From an uncultured Leptolinea sp. (GTDB lineage Bacteria > Chloroflexota > Anaerolineae > Anaerolineales > Anaerolineaceae), in contig CAIKMQ010000007.1 of the NCBI GenBank assembly GCA_903828565.1, positions 1-38,735 on the forward strand: 38,735 nucleotides of DNA, in the 5' to 3' direction. The notes beneath the pieces were generated by a model, which saw nothing but the letters and a program-made list of their open reading frames with translations, was not told the origin of the DNA and did not search any database. This document shows, one piece after another, positions 32,947 to 38,735 of this stretch (position 1 is its first letter; each line of letters opens with the position of its first letter). The position numbers and the translations under genes were made by a program.

Positions 32947-33438
32947 TCAAGCCGGATTACTTTTCATCAATTCAGTGGCGACTTTACCAGTCAGGTGCTC
33001 AATCTGTACTTCAACAGCCACGAACCTCTCGCGATCATCCTGTATAGCCTTCCGGGCTGCGTCCATATAACCCGGCGAGAACCTGGCAGCCAGCAATTCC
33101 ATTGCATGCTGGATCTCAGAGGGATCGGTCAATACTCTGGCTACACCAAAGGCAATCACGCTGCGGTAATGCGTGGTGAGCGCTGGCGGCTGTACATCAT
33201 CCTGCGAGATCACGCAGAAAGATACTTTGCTGTTATTACGAATGCCAGCCAGTTTGTGTCCATCCACCGCACTATGGAAGTACAATTTGCCACCCGTAAA
33301 GACGTGGCTGACCGGCACCGCGTAGGGATATCCATCATCCCCATGTACCGCCATTACCCCGGCGGTGGCAGACCGGAGGATGGCTTCAGCTTCAGCCTGC
33401 GGGATCTGTTGTTTTTTTCTGCGCATTTCTCTGAACAT
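32947..33438 (-). CDS. Pyridoxamine 5'-phosphate oxidase-family flavoprotein
   Basis: The 163-residue protein has the split-barrel FMN-binding fold of the PPOX/NimA-like family: AILRSATAGVMAVHGDDGYPYAVPVSHVF (described in parts), KLYFHSAVDGHKLAGIRNNSKVSF and HYRSVIAFGVARVL. These proteins include nitroreductase-like NimA and FMN or F420-dependent reductases, so the reaction is open. GGAG lies 5 nt before the ATG. It ends beside the shared terminator and is separated from the CoA-transferase genes by 76 bp. Confidence 0.9.
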   Translation of the reverse strand: MFREMRRKKQQIPQAEAEAILRSATAGVMAVHGDDGYPYAVPVSHVFTGGKLYFHSAVDGHKLAGIRNNSKVSFCVISQDDVQPPALTTHYRSVIAFGVARVLTDPSEIQHAMELLAARFSPGYMDAARKAIQDDRERFVAVEVQIEHLTGKVATELMKSNPA

Positions 33439-33514
33439 TTTCGCTCCAATACCTACTGAACCATCGCATTATATTGATGGAGTATGAGATGATCCACTCG
33501 CATGGCGCAGAAAT

Positions 33515-34276
33515 CTACCGATAGGTACCCTGCGGATCTAATTCTTCACGTAAAATACGCAGCTCACGCTCCGTAGGTGGATCGGTGTGCTTGAGGTCAG
33601 GTGCGGATCTCAGCGGCCAGCCGGTGTTTTCGCGCGCCTGCTCCAGGGTGGAGCCTGTGTGCAGCGCGGTGAGCACCAGTTCGCCATTTTCATCCGGTTC
33701 CAGCAACCCCAGGTCTGTCACCACGCATTGCGTACCACCACCGCGCGCTCCGGTAGCCAGGCGCTGCTGCCTGCCGCCCAGAAAACCGGCAGAGGTGATG
33801 AAATCACACTTCTCAGGGAAGCGCCTTTTCTGGTGCGGTGTCATCACATAACAACGATTTGCCCACCCGGCGATCTCCATGGACCCGCCGGACCCCGGCA
33901 TGCGTACTTTGGGGTGCTGGTAATCGCTGCCGATGACAGTCGCGTTGATGTTGCCGTAGCGGTCGATCTGCGCCCCGCCTAAAAAGGCTACATCCACATT
34001 ACCGCGCTGCAGGTAGAGAGAAAAGATCTCGTACATACTGGTGACAGCTGCCGCGCCGCTCACCAGGGTGGGGTCGCCAATGGAAAGGGGCAGACGGGAT
34101 GGGCGCGAGCCAACCACGCCTGCTTCGTAGATCATCAGCAGGCTGGGAGCGTGTGTACGCATGGCCAGGTTGCAGGCTAAATTCGGGCTGCCGACACCCA
34201 CAAAAACGGTATCACCGTCCTTCAAGAGGCGGGCGGCATTGATGATCAGGAGTTCAGAAGCAGTGTATTCCATCAT
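33515..34276 (-). CDS. CoA-transferase beta subunit (GctB/IpdB type)
   Basis: This is one half of a two-subunit class I CoA-transferase. The catalytic Glu lies in the MIYEAGVVG segment at E51, aligned with the Glu of GctB from Acidaminococcus. Other conserved parts are VDVAFLGGAQIDRYGNINATVIG, GSGG, HQKRRFPEKCDFITSAGF and the C-terminal ENTGWPLR with LREELDPQ. At 253 residues the length is typical. It starts 5 bp after the alpha subunit, with AGGA as ribosome binding site. The related IpdB protein hydrates rather than transfers CoA, so the reaction needs checking. Confidence 0.88.
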   Translation of the reverse strand: MMEYTASELLIINAARLLKDGDTVFVGVGSPNLACNLAMRTHAPSLLMIYEAGVVGSRPSRLPLSIGDPTLVSGAAAVTSMYEIFSLYLQRGNVDVAFLGGAQIDRYGNINATVIGSDYQHPKVRMPGSGGSMEIAGWANRCYVMTPHQKRRFPEKCDFITSAGFLGGRQQRLATGARGGGTQCVVTDLGLLEPDENGELVLTALHTGSTLEQARENTGWPLRSAPDLKHTDPPTERELRILREELDPQGTYR

Positions 34277-34281
34277 TCCTC

Positions 34282-35184
34282 CTAATACTCACCGTAATCC
34301 ACCGGGGCGGCCAGGCGTTGTTTCACCTGCAACCGCTCACGCGTTTCGGCAGGTAGTTTCTGCCAGTAGGCTTCGCGATCTTTCACACCATACACCCATT
34401 CATCCAAGTACGCTTTGACCCGTGCAGGATCTTCGGTGATACGGTCCCATTCCAGGTAAAAGGCATTATCGCGGTCGTAATAACCCTGGGTATATGAGGG
34501 ATGGCTGGCATAGGGGACATGGCAAACCGCATCCACAATGAAAGCCGGAATGACCGTGCGGTTCGGGTCGGAGCGGATGACGCTCTCATCCACGATTTCT
34601 TCAGTGGTGAGGATGACATGCTCGGCAGCAAATGCCGCCTCTTTCTGCTCACCGATGATGCCCCAGATCTGGGCGTTGCCTTCAGCATCGCAGCGCTGTA
34701 CATGGACGATAGCCACATCAGGTTTCAGCGGTGGCACAACCACCACCTCGACACCGGTATAGGGATCCTTCACCCGGCGATACTGCGGGTTTGCTTTTTC
34801 CAGGTCTGTGGCTGCTGTCTGGTTCATGGGCATGAATGGCAACCCGGTTGCACCAGCCTGCAGACGACAGATCATACTGAAGTGGGAGTATTCCTCCCAC
34901 TCCAGGGAACCGTTTTCCAGTTGTTCGCGGATGATGCGTAAGGAACCCACACCTGGGTTACCCACATACGAAAAGATCAGTTTCCGGGCGCAGCCTGCCG
35001 CTACCATCATCTCGTAGATCAGATCCGGTGTGGCGCGCGCCAAGGTGAGGTCCTTGCGTCCCTGGCGAATGATCTCGTGACCCGCGGCAAAGGGGATCAT
35101 GTGGGTAAAACCGGCCGCGTAGACCGTATCGCCGTCTTTGACATAGCGCGCTACAGCGTCTTGCAATGTGGTCAGTTTGGTCAC
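34282..35184 (-). CDS. CoA-transferase alpha subunit (GctA/IpdA type)
   Basis: The 300-residue alpha subunit aligns along its length with glutaconate CoA-transferase GctA: TLQDAVARYVKDGDTVYAAGF, AATPDLIYEMMVAAG-like core, GLPFMPMNQT, VEVVVVPPLKPDVAIVHVQR and IIGEQKEAAFAAEHVILTTEEI. It acts with the following beta subunit to move CoA between carboxylic acids. The start codon is GTG, 2 bp after the stop of the aldehyde dehydrogenase gene, implying coupling. The acid pair is not predictable from sequence. Confidence 0.88.
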   Translation of the reverse strand: MTKLTTLQDAVARYVKDGDTVYAAGFTHMIPFAAGHEIIRQGRKDLTLARATPDLIYEMMVAAGCARKLIFSYVGNPGVGSLRIIREQLENGSLEWEEYSHFSMICRLQAGATGLPFMPMNQTAATDLEKANPQYRRVKDPYTGVEVVVVPPLKPDVAIVHVQRCDAEGNAQIWGIIGEQKEAAFAAEHVILTTEEIVDESVIRSDPNRTVIPAFIVDAVCHVPYASHPSYTQGYYDRDNAFYLEWDRITEDPARVKAYLDEWVYGVKDREAYWQKLPAETRERLQVKQRLAAPVDYGEY

Positions 35185-35186
35185 AA

Positions 35187-36773
35187 CTACCCCCGCTTCA
35201 TGTGGGTCTGGATCTGCTCATGCATATAAAGCGGCAGATAATAATACCCGCCGGCATTCTTCCCGCTGGAGCCAGAGCCTTTCCAACCGCCAAATGGCTG
35301 GAAACCCGGCCAGGCACCAGTTGTGGCACCCTGTGGACGATTGGCATACGTCACCCCGGCTTCGATCTTATCAAAGAACCAGGTGACTTCTTCTTCGCTG
35401 CCGTAGAATCCGGCGGTGAGCCCGTACTGCACATCATTGGCTCGCTGCATGGCTTCTTCCAGGATATCAAATGGGGCTGCCATGGTGATGGGCAGGAACA
35501 TCTCCTCCTGCCACAGGCGGTGATCCGCCGGCACATCCACCGCAATGGTGGGGGCGCAGAAGTAACCGTTAGCCAGTGCGCCTTCTGTTAATACTTTACC
35601 GCCGGTGAGAATGCGGCCGGCTTTCTCTAACTCGGCACAGAATGCCTGGTAATCCCGATATCCGGCCTTGTTCACCACAGGGCCGGTATAGACCTTACGA
35701 TCCAGCGGATCACCAATGACGAGTTTGGATGTCAGATCTACCAATTTACCCAACACTTGTTCATAGACGGGACGCTCAATAAAGATGCGCGAGCAGGCAG
35801 AGCATTTCTGCCCCTGTAAGCCAAACGCGGATCGCATCAAACCGATGGCAGCGTCATCCAGATTGGCATTCTTGCTGATGATGGCGGGGTTCTTGCCGCC
35901 CAGTTCCAATATTGCCGGGCGAACCCACCTGCCGCTGCTGAAATCGCGCCCGATCTTCATGCCCACATCGAATGAACCGGTGAAGGTGATGCCGGCTACC
36001 CGCGGGTCATCGATCAACGCCTGGCCGAGTGAGCTACCTGGGCCGGTGACATAGTTGTACACGCCGTCTGGGATTCCCGCTTCACGGAAACATTCAGCGA
36101 TGCAGCGGGCAGTCCAGGGAGTATCGGTGGCTGGTTTCATCACCAGAGTATTACCGGTCACAAGCGCCGCACCGGCAGGTCCGCCAGTGAGCGCGGCAGG
36201 GAAGTTGAAGGGTGAAATGACCAGCCAGACGCCGTACGGCCGGAGGATGGACAGGTTGCGCGAAGTGAAGCCTACCAGCGGATCACGGCCCATTTCAGCA
36301 ATGAAGCCGTTATTGGCTTCCATGCGGTCGCAACTGTAGCGCAACAGGTCGGCGGTCTCGGCGATATCTCCCAGGCCTTCCATGCGGTTCTTTCCGACTT
36401 CTAGCGAAACGATCACTCCCATCTCGTAGGTGCGCCGGTCCATGATCTCGGCTGCCTTGCGCACCAGGCGGACACGCTCCTGCCAGGGGGTGTGGCTCCA
36501 GACCGGGAATGCGCGCGCCGCGGCATCCATCGCCAGGTGCGCATCTTCGGCTGTGCCTTTCTGGAAGACACCGAGCAGAACGCTGGTATCGGCCGGTGAG
36601 CGGTCTTCAAATTTTTCGGTCGAGAAATGCTCTTTGCCATCGATGATCATGCCATACTCACGGCCGAGCCTGCCTTTGAGTTCAGCAGCTGCCAGGTCGA
36701 ACTGAGTGTGCAATTCTTCGGGGGGGTTGAACATGGTGGCATAAGTGAGCTTGAAACCGGTATCAGGTGTCAT
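35187..36773 (-). CDS. pruA: L-glutamate gamma-semialdehyde (P5C) dehydrogenase-type aldehyde dehydrogenase
   Basis: The 528-residue protein oxidises an aldehyde with NAD(P)+. It resembles RocA/PruA: the active-site segment GLQGQKCSACSRIFIE with catalytic C324, the ELGGKNPAII loop with its Glu, and the N-terminal LTYATMFNPP, typical of P5C dehydrogenases that finish proline degradation to glutamate. I place the start at 36773, with GGAGG nearby, rather than at 36851, because the promoter TTGACT-17 bp-TATACT lies between the two. The gene leads a transcript with the CoA-transferase subunits. A different semialdehyde could be the true substrate. Confidence 0.85.
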   Translation of the reverse strand: MTPDTGFKLTYATMFNPPEELHTQFDLAAAELKGRLGREYGMIIDGKEHFSTEKFEDRSPADTSVLLGVFQKGTAEDAHLAMDAAARAFPVWSHTPWQERVRLVRKAAEIMDRRTYEMGVIVSLEVGKNRMEGLGDIAETADLLRYSCDRMEANNGFIAEMGRDPLVGFTSRNLSILRPYGVWLVISPFNFPAALTGGPAGAALVTGNTLVMKPATDTPWTARCIAECFREAGIPDGVYNYVTGPGSSLGQALIDDPRVAGITFTGSFDVGMKIGRDFSSGRWVRPAILELGGKNPAIISKNANLDDAAIGLMRSAFGLQGQKCSACSRIFIERPVYEQVLGKLVDLTSKLVIGDPLDRKVYTGPVVNKAGYRDYQAFCAELEKAGRILTGGKVLTEGALANGYFCAPTIAVDVPADHRLWQEEMFLPITMAAPFDILEEAMQRANDVQYGLTAGFYGSEEEVTWFFDKIEAGVTYANRPQGATTGAWPGFQPFGGWKGSGSSGKNAGGYYYLPLYMHEQIQTHMKRG

Positions 36774-36816
36774 ACGAACATCGCCTCCAGATAGGTATAT
36801 TGCCGCATGGACAATT

Positions 36817-36832
36817 GGTATCAGTATATACC
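36817..36832. promoter_or_regulatory. Palindrome over the -10 of the pruA operon
   Basis: GGTAT (36817-36821) and ATACC (36828-36832) form a 16-bp interrupted dyad that includes the -10 hexamer. This is a possible repressor site; no other copy is known. Confidence 0.35.
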
Positions 36833-36851
36833 AGCTGAGCGGGCAAGTCAA
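36823..36851 (-). promoter_or_regulatory. Sigma-70 promoter of the pruA/CoA-transferase operon
   Basis: TTGACT (36851-36846), 17 bp, TATACT (36828-36823) on the minus strand give a leader of about 43 nt before the ATG at 36773. This is the best -35/-10 pair in the window. Confidence 0.75.
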
Positions 36852-37062
36852 AAGAATGGGATCGCGCGGGGAAGAGGATGTAGCTCTATCGGCTATTGAA
36901 GACGCAGTTGATCTCCCCGCGGGTAAAGTTTCTTCAACCGCCCCTACCTGCTAATTCATCTATGCAGGGAATCCTGCCGGGGTCTGCGTGCTAGAAGCAA
37001 AACTGGATGCTGGTACCATGCAGAAGATCGCATTCGCTGCCGGCATAGCAATGTACAATATC

Positions 37063-37100
37063 AAAAAACCTGCTAAGGAAATCCATAGCAGGTCTTTTTT
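37063..37100. terminator. Bidirectional terminator after nfeD
   Basis: An 8-bp stem (37068-37075 with 37086-37093) is flanked by six A residues on the left and six T residues on the right. It therefore ends transcripts from either side, mainly the minus-strand nfeD gene. Confidence 0.9.
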
Positions 37101-37113
37101 GATCTGTATTCTA

Positions 37114-38439
37114 TTATTTTCGTTCCACCATCAGTTTCAAGCCCCTCACCTCCACCACCCGCACGCTTGAGCCGGCAGGGATGGTTTCACCGGTCACCGA
37201 CTCGGCTGTCCACATCTCAGCATTGAGCTGCACACTTCCGACCGGGTCCAGGCGCTTTTTCACCACGCCCTCGCGCCCGGGGACAGACTCCCTCCCGGTG
37301 AGGATGGGTTTCCGCTGCGCCCGGATGGCAAAACCGACAATGGCGCCGAAGGTGGCAGCAGTCACCAATCCGGTGGCTACTACCAGGGGAACCGAGACCC
37401 GCTGGAAGGACGGGATGGATGGTGAATTGAACAAGATCAAACCGCCGGCGATAAAACTGCCTACGCCCGCGGCAGTCAAGGCTCCATGCGTGGGAGCTTT
37501 GATATCTACGATGAAGAGAACGAAGGACATCAGCAGAAAGACCAGACCGAACCAATTCACCGGCAGGATGCCGAGGCCGTAGGTAGCCAGCGCCAGGCAA
37601 ATGACACCGATGAACCCTGCCACCCAACCGCCCGGGCTGGAAAGCTCTATCAGCAGAGCCTGCACGCCCACGGATAGCAACAGGAAAACAATGTTCGGGT
37701 TGGTGAGCATACCCAGCAGTTGCTCCAGTAATGTGGTTGGGAGGGGTACAGGCACCGCAGATGCACAGTGCAGGATGATCTCGCCATCTATGGTGTGAAT
37801 CTGCCTGCCGTCCAGCTGCTGCAGTAAGTCTGGAATATCCTCGGCGATTAGATCCACCAGCCCGGCATCCAAAGCCTCAGTGGATGTGACTGCGCGGGCG
37901 TTCTCGATGGTATCTTCCGCGAGCGAAATGGCCTCCGGTGTGCGTCTTTCTGCCAGAGAGCGGGCAGTGGCTTTCAATATCTCTTTGGCTTTGGCTTCCA
38001 TGGTCTCACCAATATCTTCCCCCTGGGAGCCTACAGGGGATGCCGCGCCAATGGCCGTTTCGGGGGCCATGGCAGCCACATGCCCGGCCAGGGTCAGCAC
38101 AGTGCCAGCACTGCCGGCGATCGCACCACGGGGAGCGATATAGACCACCACCGGTACATGGCTGGCGCGTACGGCGCTTACCATGCGATTAAGCAGTTCG
38201 ATCTCGCCGCCGGGGGTGTTCAGTTGCAGGATCAGAAGGCCGCACTGTTGATCTTCAGCTGATCGGATTCCGCGGTTCAGGTATTGCAGCATGGCTGGTG
38301 TTAGCGCTCCCGTCGCTTCGAGTACCAGGGCGCAGGGGTCTGAGACTGCCACGGCTGTTGCCTGTACAGGCGCGGTCAACACTGTCAGCAGGAACATCAG
38401 GGTGATGAGTATTAGAACGAATCCGCGGATTATTTTCAT
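37114..38439 (-). CDS. nfeD: NfeD-type membrane serine protease (stomatin-operon protease family)
   Basis: The 441-residue protein has a signal peptide, an extracytoplasmic ClpP-like serine protease domain (about 35-225), four transmembrane helices (about 240-375) and a C-terminal OB-fold NfeD domain (about 380-441). The Ser nucleophile is S110 in PRGAIAGSAGT; the Lys of the catalytic dyad is probably in EAKAKEILK (K152 or K156). LQLNTPGGEIEL is the substrate-strand motif. Such proteases cleave membrane proteins such as stomatin; no stomatin gene is adjacent in this window, though it could lie nearby. Confidence 0.92.
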   Translation of the reverse strand: MKIIRGFVLILITLMFLLTVLTAPVQATAVAVSDPCALVLEATGALTPAMLQYLNRGIRSAEDQQCGLLILQLNTPGGEIELLNRMVSAVRASHVPVVVYIAPRGAIAGSAGTVLTLAGHVAAMAPETAIGAASPVGSQGEDIGETMEAKAKEILKATARSLAERRTPEAISLAEDTIENARAVTSTEALDAGLVDLIAEDIPDLLQQLDGRQIHTIDGEIILHCASAVPVPLPTTLLEQLLGMLTNPNIVFLLLSVGVQALLIELSSPGGWVAGFIGVICLALATYGLGILPVNWFGLVFLLMSFVLFIVDIKAPTHGALTAAGVGSFIAGGLILFNSPSIPSFQRVSVPLVVATGLVTAATFGAIVGFAIRAQRKPILTGRESVPGREGVVKKRLDPVGSVQLNAEMWTAESVTGETIPAGSSVRVVEVRGLKLMVERK

Positions 38440-38525
38440 CTCTTATTCTCTTACATCTATTATATACACAGTCCATCGCTTGTGATCAGCGCCGGAATGC
38501 CCTCGTCAACGCGCACAGGTTGTGA

Positions 38526-38531
38526 TAGAAT
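38526..38531 (+). promoter_or_regulatory. Extended -10 promoter of tRNA-Glu
   Basis: TGA-TAGAAT (hexamer 38526-38531) places the start about 6 nt before the tRNA 5' end. Confidence 0.5.
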
Positions 38532-38543
38532 CTCTGTCGCCCT

Positions 38544-38616
38544 GCCCCCATCGTCTAGTGGCCCAGGACGTGGCCCTCTCAAGGCCAAAACGGGGATTCG
38601 AATTCCCCTGGGGGCA
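38544..38616 (+). tRNA. tRNA-Glu (anticodon CUC)
   Basis: A full cloverleaf can be drawn: acceptor GCCCCCA/TGGGGGC, D stem GTC/GAC, anticodon stem TGGCC/GGCCA with loop CTCTCAA (anticodon CTC), T stem GGGGA/TCCCC with loop TTCGAAT, discriminator A. CCA is not encoded. A T-rich stretch follows (CTTTTTCTTTT), probably its terminator. It matches bacterial tRNA-Glu in overall sequence. Confidence 0.96.
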
Positions 38617-38646
38617 CTTTTTCTTTTAATTACACAGATCTGATTT

Positions 38647-38670
38647 CCAAAAATGGGATTCGAATTCCCC
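38647..38670 (+). repeat. Second copy of the tRNA-Glu anticodon-arm/T-arm segment
   Basis: A 24-bp stretch matches 38585-38608 inside the tRNA at 22 of 24 positions, including 16 identical bases across the T arm. It lies 62 bp downstream and is not part of a full tRNA. It may be a remnant of a tRNA duplication or an attachment-site repeat. Confidence 0.75.
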
Positions 38671-38674
38671 AGCC

Positions 38675-38735
38675 CCCTGCGGGGGTGCTACGCGGCTCCC
38701 TGCGGGAGTGCTACGCGGCTCCCTGCGGGAGTGCT
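38675..38735 (+). repeat. Tandem repeat, 23-bp unit, at least 2.6 copies
   Basis: Units at 38675-38697, 38698-38720 and 38721-38735 (cut by the window end) share CCCTGCGGGAGTGCTACGCG and GCT. The first unit differs only by G for A at one position. Each contains a small hairpin (CTCCC/GGGAG). No open frame runs convincingly through it. Confidence 0.92.

Larger units (their letters stand above)
36774..37113. other. Intergenic region of 340 bp between the pruA-type gene and the nfeD terminator
   Basis: It contains the minus-strand promoter of the aldehyde dehydrogenase/CoA-transferase operon and its candidate palindrome (36817-36832), and at the other end the nfeD terminator (37063-37100). Between about 36860 and 37060 I see no convincing gene, repeat or structured RNA. 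Confidence 0.6.

Noticed and set aside
36774-36851. Extended N terminus of the aldehyde dehydrogenase
   Set aside because: These codons contain the promoter and lie upstream of a good ribosome binding site at the later ATG.
38675-38735. CRISPR array
   Set aside because: Units are contiguous without spacers of unique sequence, and no cas genes are near.

Overview
The window looks like chromosomal DNA of an anaerobic or facultative bacterium. Protein style (Ala/Pro/Thr-rich lipoprotein linkers, a bi-domain oxidoreductase, a ferredoxin-type 2-oxoacid oxidoreductase beside a glutaconate-type CoA-transferase) and gene mix suggest Chloroflexota, class Anaerolineae; this is an inference from gene content, not a phylogeny. 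There is no phage, transposase or CRISPR array. Most of the content is housekeeping or central metabolism.

Layout. 1-3128: a TerC-family membrane protein (minus), then an ECF sigma factor, a membrane anti-sigma-like protein and a zinc-ribbon Nudix hydrolase in one overlapping plus-strand operon. 3129-4560: metK (minus) under a complete SAM-I riboswitch with terminator and anti-terminator. 4592-8952: an unknown membrane protein, an XdhC/CoxI-family protein, an unknown protein, a DUF3592-type protein and an MFS transporter. 9270-13923: a copper locus. A lipoprotein and the Cu(+)-ATPase copA are on the minus strand; a TauE/SafE-like/cupredoxin fusion and the chaperone copZ are on the plus strand. 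A 22-bp dyad lies between the two divergent promoters.

13982-14224 holds the most notable gene: an 80-codon SelW-like (Rdx family) selenoprotein with an in-frame UGA in a CxxU motif, followed by a stem-loop that fits a bacterial SECIS element. ORF callers that treat UGA as a stop miss it. It sits just upstream of trpS and dtd. 15629-17809: a divergent dihydroorotate-dehydrogenase-like protein and cysS (minus). 17879-23854: membrane and envelope genes (GT39-type glycosyltransferase, two small membrane proteins, an ABC-2 permease, a PfkB-fold protein without the catalytic GAGD motif, a PAP2 phosphatase, a YtxH protein). 23900-27829: a secreted metallopeptidase, a lipoprotein and a flippase-like membrane protein (minus).

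27916-30063: an MDR/Gfo-Idh-MocA fusion oxidoreductase. 30194-32865: a four-gene 2-oxoacid:ferredoxin oxidoreductase operon. 32947-36773: a PPOX flavoprotein, both subunits of a GctAB/IpdAB-type CoA-transferase and a P5C-dehydrogenase-type aldehyde dehydrogenase (minus). Together these suggest amino-acid or 2-oxoacid fermentation to acyl-CoA with CoA recycling. 37114-38439: an NfeD-type membrane serine protease. 38544-38735: tRNA-Glu(CUC), a second partial copy of its T-arm region 62 bp away, and the start of a 23-bp tandem repeat cut by the window edge.

Terminators are mostly strong GC hairpins with T tracts. Several genes have a -10 box only 6-8 nt from the ATG and no Shine-Dalgarno sequence, which suggests leaderless mRNAs.
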